From the NCBI GenBank assembly GCA_902805735.1, contig CADCTW010000089.1, forward strand, positions 62,001 through 126,000: a stretch of 64,000 bases of DNA. The letters run 5' to 3'. Positions 43,555-51,794 of the stretch are shown piece by piece. Source of the stretch: an uncultured Gemmatimonadota bacterium. Its GTDB lineage: Bacteria > Gemmatimonadota > Gemmatimonadetes > Longimicrobiales > Longimicrobiaceae. Every line of letters begins with the position of its first letter. Position 1 is the stretch's first letter. The notes under the pieces are model-generated. The model saw nothing but the letters and a program-made list of their open reading frames with translations, made no database searches and was not told where the DNA came from. The position numbers were made by a program, and so were the translations under genes.

Positions 43555-45071
43555 TGCGGCGGCAGCTCCGCGACGGGCGTCGTGTACGGCATCATCCCCT
43601 CCGTGGAGGCCTCGCCATAGCTGACGTAGACCGTCTTCTTGCGGAAGTAGTGGTCGAAGCCGTGATGGCCGTCGTCGCCGCCCATCCCGCTGAGTCCGTA
43701 GCCGGTGTGGAAGCCCTGGAACTGCTCGGGGCCGATCTTGTTGATGTACACCTCGCCGGAGCGCAGCGCCCGCACGGCGCGCATCATCTTCTTGAGATCG
43801 CGGGTGAAGAGGTAGGCGCTGAGGCCGTACGGAGTGTCGTTGGCGAGCGCGATGGCCTCGTCGAAGTCGTCGAAGGCCATCACCGGGGACACGGGGCCGA
43901 ACACCTCCTGCTGCATGATCTCCATGTCGTTGCTCACCCCGGTGAGCACCGTGGGCTCGTACCAGAAGCCGCGGCCGAACTCCCCGCCCTCCGGCCGGCG
44001 CCCGCCCAGCACCACCTCGGCGCCCTGCTCGCGGGCGCGGGCCACCATGGCGTCCACCTTGTCGACCTCCGCCTGGTTCACCTTGGGCCCCAGGTCGATG
44101 TCGGTGCGCATGGGGTCGCCCATGCGCAGCCCGCCCGCGACCTCCACGTAGCGCTCCAGGAAGTGGTCGAAGACGCGGCGGTGGACGTACGTGCGCTCGT
44201 TGCAGGTGCATACCTGGCCGCAGTTGACGAAGCGCGCGTGGATGGCGTTGCGCACCGCCAGCTCCACGTCGGCGTCGTCCATGACGATGAAGGGCGCCTT
44301 GCCGCCCAGCTCCAGCGACACCACGGTGATGTTCTCGGCCGCCGCGGCCAGGATCTCGCGGCCGGCGCGCACGGAGCCGGTCACCGTCACCAGCCTGGTG
44401 CGCCGGTCACGGACCAGGGCGTCGCCCACGTCGCGCCCGGTCCCCGTCACCACGTTCACCACGCCGCGCGGCAGCCCCGCCGCCTCGCAGACGCGCGCCA
44501 GCTCCAGCGCGCTCAGCGGCGTGTCCTCGTGCGGCTTCACGACGATGGTGTTTCCGGCCATGAGCGCCGGCGCCACTTTGCGCGCGAACAGGGCCGCCGG
44601 GTAGTTCCAGGGGATGATGGCCGCGACGACGCCGTAGGGCACGTTGCGGATCCAGATGTCCTCGTCCGGCGCGTCGGAGGGCATGATCTCGCCCATGGGC
44701 GCGCGCGCAAAGGACGCGAAGTAGTCAAAGAACCCGGCCGTCCCGCCGATCTCGCCGCGCGCCTCCACCAGCGGCTTCCCCTGCTCGCGCACCACCACGC
44801 GCGCCAGCCGCTCCGCGTCCGCCTCGATGGCGCGGGCGATGCGCGTGAGGTACGCGGCGCGCTGCACGCCCGTGAGCGCCTCCCACGCGGGCTGCGCGGC
44901 GCGGGCGGCCTCCAGCGCGGCCCCCGCGTCCTCGCGCGTCCCGTCGGGCACCTCCGCGAACGCCTCGCCGGTGGCCGGGTTGAGCACGGGCCGCGTGGCG
45001 CCGCCGGACGCCCCGCGCCACTCCCCGCCGATCAGCATCGGATTACTCTCAAGCAGTGCGTCGCGCGCCAT
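43551..45071 (-). CDS. aldehyde dehydrogenase, AldA (lactaldehyde dehydrogenase)-like
   Basis: 506 aa from ATG 45071 with GGAGAG 3-8 nt upstream. NAD-binding 'IIPWNYPAALFARKVAPALMAGNTIVVKP', 'VTGSVRAGREILAAAA', catalytic Glu region 'VSLELGGKAPFIVMDDAD', catalytic Cys in 'FVNCGQVCTCNERTYV', and 'EVFGPVSPVMAFDDFDEAIALAN'. Resembles E. coli AldA in the CNCxER-type active-site sequence and C-terminal 'FQGFHTGYGLSGMGGDDGHHG'. Oxidises lactaldehyde, glycolaldehyde or related aldehydes to acids; translationally coupled to larA, consistent with lactate production. Confidence 0.93.
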   Translation of the reverse strand: MARDALLESNPMLIGGEWRGASGGATRPVLNPATGEAFAEVPDGTREDAGAALEAARAAQPAWEALTGVQRAAYLTRIARAIEADAERLARVVVREQGKPLVEARGEIGGTAGFFDYFASFARAPMGEIMPSDAPDEDIWIRNVPYGVVAAIIPWNYPAALFARKVAPALMAGNTIVVKPHEDTPLSALELARVCEAAGLPRGVVNVVTGTGRDVGDALVRDRRTRLVTVTGSVRAGREILAAAAENITVVSLELGGKAPFIVMDDADVELAVRNAIHARFVNCGQVCTCNERTYVHRRVFDHFLERYVEVAGGLRMGDPMRTDIDLGPKVNQAEVDKVDAMVARAREQGAEVVLGGRRPEGGEFGRGFWYEPTVLTGVSNDMEIMQQEVFGPVSPVMAFDDFDEAIALANDTPYGLSAYLFTRDLKKMMRAVRALRSGEVYINKIGPEQFQGFHTGYGLSGMGGDDGHHGFDHYFRKKTVYVSYGEASTEGMMPYTTPVAELPPQ

Positions 45072-45116
45072 CGTCTCTCCGGGGGTCAGACCAATCATTC
45101 GTGAGCCGACTTCCCA

Positions 45117-45298
45117 GGAGCGATTGAAATCGCCGCTGGAACCACGCGAAGTCTCCTACGGCGACTCATAAGCGGAAGAACCCACCGTGTAGGGGCCCCA
45201 TTTATCGCGGCCTTACGACTTCGTATCACGAGTCCCGAGGGAACAGTCCGCGGAGGCGGACTTCGCGTAGTTCCAGCGGCGAATTCATTCGCTCGCTG
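45117..45298. repeat. family E compound inverted repeat
   Basis: Outer arms 'GCCGCTGGAACCACGCGAAG' and CTTCGCGTAGTTCCAGCGGC, with inner GTCCGCGGAGGCGGAC stem and an AATTCATT edge. A second copy lies at 55374. Confidence 0.8.
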
Positions 45299-45307
45299 GC
45301 GGCGTTC

Positions 45308-45497
45308 GCGGATGTCGCTCGCGGGCGTCACTCGCGGCCGTCGCCCCGGACGTCGCTCGCGGACGTCGCTCGCGGACGCCGCTCGTGGCCGCCGCTCGTG
45401 GCCGCCGCTCGTGGCCGCCGCTCGTGGCCGCCGCTCGCGGGCGTCACTCGCGGCCGTCGCCCCGGACGTCGCTCGTGGGCGTCGTTCGCGCTCGCGG
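45308..45497. repeat. tandem repeat, 13-bp unit
   Basis: About 14 head-to-tail units of 13 bp related to CGCCGCTCGTGGC / CGTCGCTCGCGGA; four central units are identical (period checked from successive CTCGTGGCCGCCG). Too short a unit and no spacers, so not a CRISPR. Confidence 0.85.
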
Positions 45498-45517
45498 GCG
45501 AGTCGGCGACCTCACGA

Positions 45518-46270
45518 TCATGCGGCGGTCCAGCCGCCGTCGAGCACCAGGCTGGTGCCGGTGACGAAGGCGGCGTCGTCGGAGGCCAGGTAGAGGGCGG
45601 CGGCGGCGACTTCTTCCGGGGTGCCCAGGCGGCCCATCGGCTGGCGGGCCTCCAGGGCGGCGCGCGCGGCGGCCCTGTCGTCCACGCCCGCGAGGAGGCG
45701 CTCCACCCAGGGCGAGTCCACGGTGCCTGGGCACACGCAGTTGACGCGCACGCCCTGCTTCACGAAGTCCATCGCCACCTGGCGGGTCAGCGCGATCACG
45801 GCGCCCTTGCTGGCGCAGTACGACGCGCGCTTGGGCACCCCCACCATCCCCGCCACCGAGGCGGTGTTGACGATGGCGCCGCGCCCCTGCCTCACCATGT
45901 GCGGCACGGCGTATTTGCACCCCAGGAACACGCTGCGCACGTTCACCGTCATCACCCGGTCCCAATCGTCCGGCTCGCAATCCACCACGTCGGTGGTCGA
46001 CCCGATCCCCGCGTTGTTGCAGAGCACGTCGATGCGCCCCATCTCGCCCACCGCGCGCTCGATCATCGCGCGCACCTCCTCCGGCTGGCTGGCGTCCACG
46101 CGCATCGCCACGCACCGCGCGCCCACCTGCGCCGCCGTCTCCTCCGCCGCCGCGCCGTCCAGGTCCGCCGCGAGCACGAGTGCCCCCTCGCGCGCGAAGA
46201 GGATGGACATCGCGCGCCCGATCCCCGAGCCCGCCCCCGTGATCACCGCCACCCGGTCCTGTAGCCGCAC
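45518..46270 (-). CDS. SDR family dehydrogenase, 2-keto-3-deoxy-sugar-acid dehydrogenase-like
   Basis: 250 aa from GTG 46270 with GGAGGCGGC upstream. Classical SDR: 'AVITGAGSGIGRAMSILFA' (TGxxxGIG), 'LCNNAGIG' (NNAG), catalytic Ser in 'NTASVAGMVG', 'YCASKGA' (YxxxK). The C-terminal 'NCVCPGTVDSPWVERLLAG' and 'RQPMGRLGTPEEVAAAALYLASDDAAFVTGTSLVLDGGW' closely resemble bacterial 2-keto-3-deoxy-L-fuconate 4-dehydrogenases. This would supply a 2,4-diketo acid for the FAH-family hydrolase nearby. Substrate identity is inferred. Confidence 0.88.
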   Translation of the reverse strand: MRLQDRVAVITGAGSGIGRAMSILFAREGALVLAADLDGAAAEETAAQVGARCVAMRVDASQPEEVRAMIERAVGEMGRIDVLCNNAGIGSTTDVVDCEPDDWDRVMTVNVRSVFLGCKYAVPHMVRQGRGAIVNTASVAGMVGVPKRASYCASKGAVIALTRQVAMDFVKQGVRVNCVCPGTVDSPWVERLLAGVDDRAAARAALEARQPMGRLGTPEEVAAAALYLASDDAAFVTGTSLVLDGGWTAA

Positions 46271-46280
46271 GCCGCCTCCG

Positions 46281-46313
46281 TTGTCTCTGTGTCTCCGTGC
46301 CTCCGTGTGAGAC
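46281..46313. repeat. family A repeat, half copy
   Basis: Right arm only (TGTCTCTGTGTCTCCGTGCC...) between the dehydratase and SDR genes. Confidence 0.75.
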
Positions 46314-46315
46314 AC

Positions 46316-47503
46316 CTAGGGTCCATGCTGCTCGATCCGGTATCGATCGACGGCCGCCTGGTTCAGCTTCACGCCCAGCCCCGGAAGCTCGGGAAGCGCG
46401 ATGGTCCCGTCGGCGCGCACCGTCAGCGGCTCCTCGAACAGCTCGGAGCGCAGCGGGTTGGGATTCTGGTCCAGCTCCAGCCAGCTTCCGTTGGGGATGG
46501 AGGCGATGAAGTGCATGTTGGCGATCGCCGCCACGGCCGACGAGAAGTTGTGGGGGATCACCGGGAGGCCGTACGCGTGGGCCAGCGCGGCGATCCTGCG
46601 CGTCTCGGTGATCCCGCCCGACCAGATCACGTCCGGCTGCACGATGTCCACCGCGCGCCGCGAGATCAGCTCGCGGAACCCGGGAAGGGCCGATTCCGTC
46701 TCGTACCCGGCCACCGGCGTGGCGACGCGGTGCGCCACCAGCGCCGAGCCCTCGATGTCTTCCGTGCCGACGGGCTCCTCCAGCCAGTAGATGTCCTGGT
46801 CCTCCACGGCGCGCATGAACTTGAGGGCCAGCGACGGCGTCCACGCGTTGTTGGCGTCGATGGCCAGCTTCACCCTGGGCCCCAGCGCGGCGCGGGCGGC
46901 GAGGACGCGCTCCACGTCTTCCTCGAAGGAGACGGTCGCGTAGTCCGACGCGTTCATGTCGTGCAGCGGGTTGAGGAGGGCGTCGGGCTGGCGGCCCACC
47001 TTGATCTTCACGCACCCGAAGCCCCGCTCCGCGTACCCGCCCACCTCCTCCGCCAGCCCCGCCGCGTCCTTGCCCGCCGCGTAGAACCCCGCCGACGCGT
47101 ACACGGGCAGGTGGTCACGGTACCCGCCCAGCAGCCGGTACAGCGGCGTGCGCGTGGCCTGGCCGATGATGTCCCACAGGGCGATGTCCACGCCGCTGAT
47201 GGCCTGCATCAGCATCCCGCGCCGGCCGCGCTGGTGGGAGCGCGCGGCCATCATCGACCAGAGCCGCTCCACGCGAAACGGGTCCTGCCCCACCAGCGTG
47301 CGCCGCAGCTCGCCGGTGATCAGCGACTCCGTGCTCTCCAGGAACCCGCCGTACGCCGCCGCCTCGCCCAGCCCGACGATGCCGTCGTCGGTGTGCACCT
47401 GCACCAGCAGCGTGGGGCGCGACGGCATGTAGTGGATGGCGTCCGCCATCGCGACATCCATGGTGTAATGGAGCTTGATGGTGGTGACGTCGGTGATGAT
47501 CAA
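46316..47503 (-). CDS. enolase-superfamily sugar-acid dehydratase (mandelate racemase/muconate lactonizing family)
   Basis: 395 aa from TTG 47503 (MIITDVTTIKLHYT), with GGGAG upstream. (beta/alpha)7 barrel residues visible: K166-x-K168 in 'CVKIKVG', metal ligands D216 ('AIDANNAW'), E242 ('YWLEEPV') and E268 ('GYETES'), and a His-Asp dyad from D291 ('VQPDV') and H318 ('IPHNF'), the mandelate-racemase subgroup layout of acid-sugar dehydratases. Likely dehydrates an aldonate to a 2-keto-3-deoxy acid, feeding the SDR just downstream. Specific substrate (fuconate, galactonate, arabinonate) undetermined. Confidence 0.9.
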   Translation of the reverse strand: MIITDVTTIKLHYTMDVAMADAIHYMPSRPTLLVQVHTDDGIVGLGEAAAYGGFLESTESLITGELRRTLVGQDPFRVERLWSMMAARSHQRGRRGMLMQAISGVDIALWDIIGQATRTPLYRLLGGYRDHLPVYASAGFYAAGKDAAGLAEEVGGYAERGFGCVKIKVGRQPDALLNPLHDMNASDYATVSFEEDVERVLAARAALGPRVKLAIDANNAWTPSLALKFMRAVEDQDIYWLEEPVGTEDIEGSALVAHRVATPVAGYETESALPGFRELISRRAVDIVQPDVIWSGGITETRRIAALAHAYGLPVIPHNFSSAVAAIANMHFIASIPNGSWLELDQNPNPLRSELFEEPLTVRADGTIALPELPGLGVKLNQAAVDRYRIEQHGP

Positions 47504-47529
47504 CGCGAGGCTCCCTGTAAGTGACGTGT

Positions 47530-47603
47530 GCCCTCACCCGGCAGCTTACAGCTGCCACCCTCTCCCAGTAACCGCCCTCGGAGAGGGGACTACTTCGAGT
47601 GCG
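47530..47603. repeat. family C repeat
   Basis: GCCCTCACCCGGCAGCTTAC, AGCTGCC, CCCTCTCCCAGTAACCGCCC..GAGAGGGGACTACTTCG. Inverted relative to 47703. Confidence 0.82.
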
Positions 47604-47619
47604 TTTACGGCCGGGACTG

Positions 47620-47647
47620 CTCTGTGTCTCTGTGCCTCTGTGTGAGC
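47620..47647. repeat. family A repeat, half copy
   Basis: CTCTGTGTCTCTGTGCCTCT..GAG arm only. Confidence 0.75.
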
Positions 47648-47702
47648 CCCGCTGTTTCCGCGGGAGCCTTCGAGGTGGAGCGGTACCCTGCCCCACCGCG
47701 CC

Positions 47703-47772
47703 CGAAGTGGTCCCCTCTCCCACGCTGTTTGTGGGAGAGGGTGGCAGCTGTAAGCTGCCGGGTGAGGGCCCC
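47703..47772. repeat. family C repeat, inverted copy
   Basis: CGAAGTGGTCCCCTCTCCCA, loop, TGGGAGAGGGTGGCAGCTG..GGTGAGGGCC. The gap 47504-47845 is otherwise promoter only. Confidence 0.85.
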
Positions 47773-47845
47773 TGGCCCGCGCCGTGCTGCCATCCTCCAC
47801 GGCCCGGGCATCTCGCGCGGGCCTCCGTTTCAACGAGGAGGGGGG

Positions 47846-48319
47846 ATGACCCTCGAAATGCGCGCGGGCGTGGCGGCGGCGCTCCTGCTGGCGGGCTGCG
47901 GCGGCGGGGCCGGGCCGGAGGCGGGTCCGGAGCCGGAGGAGGCGCAGGCCGGGTACGGCACGCGGCCGCGCGAGCGGAACACGGGCGCCGTGGGCTCGCT
48001 CACCGAAGCGGACATGGCCGGCGCGCAGGCCACGCGCGTGGAGGAGCTCCTGCGCGGGCGGCTGGCCGGGGTGCAGGTGGTGCGGCTCCCCGGCGGCGAG
48101 TTCTCCGTGCGCATCCGCGGCGCGGGGCCGCTGGGCGGCGGCGAGCCGCTGTACGTGGTGGACGGCGTGCCCATCGCGGGCGGCACCCTCTCCGCCGCGC
48201 TGGCCGGGATCTCGCCGCGCGACATCCGGCGCATCGACGTGCTCAAGGACGGCGAAGCGGCCATCTACGGCTCGCGCGGGGGCAACGGCGTGATCCTGAT
48301 CACAACGCGCCAGCGGTAG
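47846..48319 (+). CDS. standalone TonB-dependent receptor plug-domain lipoprotein
   Basis: 157 aa from ATG 47846 with a strong GAGGAGGGGGG site just upstream. Lipoprotein signal 'MRAGVAAALLLAGCGGGAG' (lipobox LAGC). The mature region 'GAVGSLTEADMAGAQATRVEELLRGRLAGVQVV', 'FSVRIRGAG', 'PLYVVDGVPIAGGTL', 'ISPRDIRRIDVLKDGEAAIYGSRGGNGVILITTR' is the plug domain of SusC/RagA-type receptors, but no beta-barrel follows. Envelope-located; may gate or pair with a separate barrel, or bind substrate. Its last 20 bp overlap the 3' end of convergent galK. Confidence 0.88.
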   Translation: MTLEMRAGVAAALLLAGCGGGAGPEAGPEPEEAQAGYGTRPRERNTGAVGSLTEADMAGAQATRVEELLRGRLAGVQVVRLPGGEFSVRIRGAGPLGGGEPLYVVDGVPIAGGTLSAALAGISPRDIRRIDVLKDGEAAIYGSRGGNGVILITTRQR

Positions 48320-49472
48320 ACAGCGGCTCGATGCTCGCCCCGTCGGAGGCGGAGCAGACGTAGACGCGCGGCTCCAGCCCCGTGCGCGCCTGGTAGTCGG
48401 CCGCAACTCCCTCCGCGAAGGCGGCCGCGCCGTCCGCGCGCACCAGGGCCACCGCGCACCCGCCGAAGCCGGCGCCGGTCATGCGCGCGCCGTAGCAGGC
48501 GGGGTGCGCCTGGGCCAGCTCCACGATGGTGTCCAGCTCCACGCGGGACACCTCGAAGTCGTCGCGCAGGGAGGCGTGGCTGGCGTCCATCAGCCGCCCC
48601 ACCGTGGCGGCGTCGCCGCGCTCCAGCGCGTCGGCGGCCTCCAGCGTGCGCGCGATCTCCGTGACCACGTGCCGGGCGCGGCGGCGCATCACCGGCTCCA
48701 TCTCCGCGGAGCGCGCCTCGAAGGTGGCCGGGTCCACGTCGCGCAGGGCACGGACGTGCAGGAAGCCCGCGGCGGTCTCGCAGTGGCGGCGCCGGTCGTT
48801 GTACGCCGAGTCCACCAGCCCGCGGCGGGTGGAGGTGTCCAGGATCACCACCGCCGTCCCTGGCGGCAGGGGCACGGAGCGCGTGTCCAGCGTGCGGCAG
48901 TCGATCAGCAGGGCGTGCCCCGCCTCGCCCGTGGCGGAGATCATCTGGTCCATGATCCCGCAGTACACGCCCACCCACTCGTTCTCCGCGCGCTGGGCGA
49001 GCTGCGCCATCTCGCGCGGGTTCCACGCGAAGCCGTCCACCGCCGCGAAGGCCCGCGCCGTCGCCAGCTCCAGCGCCGCGCTGGACGACAGCCCGGCGCC
49101 GATCGGGACGTCGCCGGCGGTGACGCCCTCCCATCCGGCCAGGCCGCGGTCCTTCTTCTGGAGCGCCCACGCCATGGCCTGCAGGTACTCGATCCACCCC
49201 TTGCCCGAGCTGGCCAGGTGGCAGATGTCGAAGGAGTCTTCCTCCTGGAAATCCAGCGAGTACACGGAAACCTTGCGGTCCGCGCGGGGGCGCAGGGCGA
49301 TCCACACGGCGCGGTCGATGGCCATGGGGAGCACGAAGCCCTCGTTGTAGTCCGTGTGCTCGCCGATCAGGTTCACGCGGCCCGGCGCGCGCGCCACGAA
49401 CACGGGGGGCTCTCCGAACCTTTCCTCGAAGGCCCGCACCACGGTGGACCGAAGCTGCTCGCTGGTGTTCAT
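48300..49472 (-). CDS. galK: galactokinase
   Basis: 390 aa. GHMP kinase: signature 'VARAPGRVNLIGEHTDYNEGFVLPMAID', ATP loop 'DVPIGAGLSSSAALELATA', catalytic Asp region 'GIMDQMISATGEAGHALLIDCR', and 'YGARMTGAGFGGCAVALV'. Phosphorylates alpha-D-galactose at C1 in the Leloir pathway. Start lies 13 bp after the galE stop; third gene of galT-galE-galK. Tail-to-tail 20-bp overlap with the plug-domain gene on the other strand. Confidence 0.97.
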   Translation of the reverse strand: MNTSEQLRSTVVRAFEERFGEPPVFVARAPGRVNLIGEHTDYNEGFVLPMAIDRAVWIALRPRADRKVSVYSLDFQEEDSFDICHLASSGKGWIEYLQAMAWALQKKDRGLAGWEGVTAGDVPIGAGLSSSAALELATARAFAAVDGFAWNPREMAQLAQRAENEWVGVYCGIMDQMISATGEAGHALLIDCRTLDTRSVPLPPGTAVVILDTSTRRGLVDSAYNDRRRHCETAAGFLHVRALRDVDPATFEARSAEMEPVMRRRARHVVTEIARTLEAADALERGDAATVGRLMDASHASLRDDFEVSRVELDTIVELAQAHPACYGARMTGAGFGGCAVALVRADGAAAFAEGVAADYQARTGLEPRVYVCSASDGASIEPLSTAGAL

Positions 49473-49485
49473 CGCGGAAACGGGG

Positions 49486-50463
49486 TCAGGGGTAGCCGTG
49501 GGGGTGCGCCTGGTGCCAGGCCCAGGCGCTCTCGATGATCGCCCTCAGGTCAGCGTGCTTCGGCGTCCACCCCAGCTCGGCGCGGATGCGGTCGCTGGCG
49601 GCCACCAGTACGGCGGGGTCACCCGGGCGGCGCGGCCCCACGTCGGCGGGGATGGGGTGGCCGGTGACGGCGCGCGCGGTCTCGATCACCTCGCGCACGC
49701 TGAAGCCGCGGCCGTTCCCCAGGTTGTAGGTGCGGCTCCCCAGGTCCAGCGCGTGGAGGGCCAGCACGTGCGCCTGCGCCAGGTCGGAGACGTGCACGTA
49801 GTCGCGCACGCAGGTGCCGTCGGGCGTGTCGTAGTCGTCGCCGTAGACCGTCACCCGCTCCCGCTGCCCCAGCGCCACCTGCAGCACCAGGGGGATGAGG
49901 TGCGTCTCGGGGTCGTGGTCCTCGCCCAGCTCGGGCGACACGGCGCCCGCCGCGTTGAAGTAGCGCAGCGCCGCGTAGCGCATCCCGAAGCGGTCGTCCA
50001 TCCAGTGCAGCATCCTTTCCAGGATGTACTTCCCCTCGCCGTACGGGCTGCCGGGGGTGATGGGCGCCGTCTCGTCGATGGGGACGCGGTCCGGGATGCC
50101 GAACAGGTTGGCCGTGGACGAGAGGATGAAGCGCCGCACCCCGTGCTCCGCCGCGCTCTCCATCAGGTTGAGCCCGCAGCGCACGTTGTCGCCCAGGTAC
50201 AGGAAGGGCTTCTCCATGGACTCGCCCACCAGCGTGTGCGAGGCGAAGTGGAGGATCCCCTCCGGCTCGTGCTTCCCGATCGCCGCGTCCACGGCCTTGC
50301 GGTCCGCCAGGTCCGCCTCGACCAGCGCCACGTCCGGGTGCAGCGCCTGGCGGTGCCCCTGGGCCAGGTTGTCGAACACGACCACCTCGTGCCCCGCCGC
50401 CAGCAGCTCCACCACGGCGGCGCTGCCGATGTAGCCGGCGCCCCCCGTCACCATCACCTTCAC
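49486..50463 (-). CDS. galE: UDP-glucose 4-epimerase
   Basis: 325 aa from GTG 50463, overlapping the galT stop as GTGA. Extended SDR: '[31 protein letters not shown]', catalytic YxxxK in '[14 protein letters not shown]', '[10 protein letters not shown]', '[19 protein letters not shown]'. Interconverts UDP-galactose and UDP-glucose. The ORF-track extension to 50622 is antisense-like and rejected. Confidence 0.96.
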   Translation of the reverse strand: MKVMVTGGAGYIGSAAVVELLAAGHEVVVFDNLAQGHRQALHPDVALVEADLADRKAVDAAIGKHEPEGILHFASHTLVGESMEKPFLYLGDNVRCGLNLMESAAEHGVRRFILSSTANLFGIPDRVPIDETAPITPGSPYGEGKYILERMLHWMDDRFGMRYAALRYFNAAGAVSPELGEDHDPETHLIPLVLQVALGQRERVTVYGDDYDTPDGTCVRDYVHVSDLAQAHVLALHALDLGSRTYNLGNGRGFSVREVIETARAVTGHPIPADVGPRRPGDPAVLVAASDRIRAELGWTPKHADLRAIIESAWAWHQAHPHGYP

Positions 50464-51521
50464 CGCGCACCTCGGGTCTCGGGGAGGGCGCGGAGGCGCG
50501 CGGCGCTGCTCTCGGGGGTAACGTCGCGCTGCGGCTCGCCCAGCATCTCGTAGCCCACCATGAACTTCTTTACGGTGGCCGAGCGGAGCAGGGGCGGATA
50601 GAAGTGCATGTGCAGGTGCCACTCCGGATGTGGGCGGCCGTCGGTGGGTGCCTGGTGCACCCCGGCCGAGTACGGAAACGATACGCCGAACAGGTTGTCG
50701 TAGCGCCGGGTGAGCCGGCCGATCACCTCCGCCAGCCCGTCGCGCTCCGCGTCGTCCAGCTCCAGCAGCGAGGGGACAGGGCGCCGCGCGATCACCAGCG
50801 TCTCAAAGGGCCACACGGCCCAGAAGGGCACCACGACGGCGAAGTGGTCGTTGGCGAGCACCACGCGCTCGCCGCTCTCCTCCTCCAGCCGCAGGTAGTC
50901 GGCCAGCAGGGTGCGGCCGTGGCGCCCGAAGTGCTCGCCCATGCGCTGCGTTTCGCGCGCCGGGCCCTGCGGCATGGAGTGTTGCGCCCAGATCTGCCCG
51001 TGGGGGTGGGGGTTGCTGCACCCCATCATCTCCCCCTTGTTCTCAAAGATCTGGACGTAGCCGATCTCGGGGCGGCTTCCCAGCCGCGCGTACTCGTCCG
51101 CCCACACGTCCACCACGCCGCGCAGGCCGGCCGCGTCCAGGTCCGGCAGCGACAGGTCGTGCCGTGGCGAGAAGCAGATCACCCGGCAGACGCCCGGCTC
51201 CGCGCGCGCCACCAGCAGCTCCGCCACGTTCATCTCCGCACCCGCCCCGCCGGGCCGCAGCGCCGCGAAGTCGTTGTCGAAGACGAAGGTCCCGGTGTAG
51301 TCCGGGTTGCGGTGGCCGCCGGCGCGCTCGTTCCCCGGGCACAGGTAGCACGCGGGGTCGTGCGCCGGCCGCGTCTCCGCCGGAAGCTCCTCCACCTGCC
51401 CCTGCCACGGCCGCTTGGCCCGGTGCGGCGACACCAGCACCCACTCCCCCGTCAGCGGGTTGAATCGCCGGTGCGGCTCCTCGTACAGTGTTTCCGGCAA
51501 GCGGGGTGAAGCGTCGGTCAT
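50460..51521 (-). CDS. galT: galactose-1-phosphate uridylyltransferase
   Basis: 353 aa. Starts [20 protein letters not shown]; '[21 protein letters not shown]' and '[15 protein letters not shown]' (Zn site), active-site '[18 protein letters not shown]' (HPH nucleophile), '[17 protein letters not shown]'. Transfers UMP from UDP-glucose to galactose-1-phosphate. First gene of the gal operon. Confidence 0.97.
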   Translation of the reverse strand: MTDASPRLPETLYEEPHRRFNPLTGEWVLVSPHRAKRPWQGQVEELPAETRPAHDPACYLCPGNERAGGHRNPDYTGTFVFDNDFAALRPGGAGAEMNVAELLVARAEPGVCRVICFSPRHDLSLPDLDAAGLRGVVDVWADEYARLGSRPEIGYVQIFENKGEMMGCSNPHPHGQIWAQHSMPQGPARETQRMGEHFGRHGRTLLADYLRLEEESGERVVLANDHFAVVVPFWAVWPFETLVIARRPVPSLLELDDAERDGLAEVIGRLTRRYDNLFGVSFPYSAGVHQAPTDGRPHPEWHLHMHFYPPLLRSATVKKFMVGYEMLGEPQRDVTPESSAARLRALPETRGAR

Positions 51522-51549
51522 GCGCGTCTCAGGTTGTGTCTGTGCGGCG

Positions 51550-51630
51550 GGCCCTCACCCCCCGACCCCCTCTCCCGATAACAGGAGAGGCTGCGCCTCT
51601 CGTTATCAGGAGAGGGGGCGATTTCCATGG
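51550..51630. repeat. family B repeat, long variant
   Basis: GGCCCTCACCCCCCGACCCC, CTCTCCCGATAACAGGAGAG, GCTGCGCCTCTCGTTATCAG, GAGAGGGGGCGATTTCCATG. Nearly the same as 59498. It occupies the gap between galT and the GH43 gene together with its promoter region. Confidence 0.88.
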
Positions 51631-51794
51631 ATGTTCACGCTGGAGCGCTCACCACTCGAACGGAGCCGCATGGGGCGATTCATCGCGCCCGGGCCGTACG
51701 CGCACAACGGATACCGCACGGCGCGGATCGACAAAACCGGACGACCCGGATGTCGGTGCGGGGGGAACCGGGCGGAGCCGGCCGTGCCCTGCCG

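Larger units (their letters stand above)
45072..45517. other. repeat-filled gap upstream of the aldA-like gene
   Basis: 446 bp with no supported gene: a family E compound repeat at 45117-45298 and a 13-bp tandem array at 45308-45497. The small Arg-rich ORF spanning the array is an artefact of the tandem unit. Confidence 0.6.

Noticed and set aside
45308-45497. CRISPR array
   Set aside because: Units are 13 bp, contiguous and without spacers; no cas genes in the window. The same applies to the 15-bp array at 55705.
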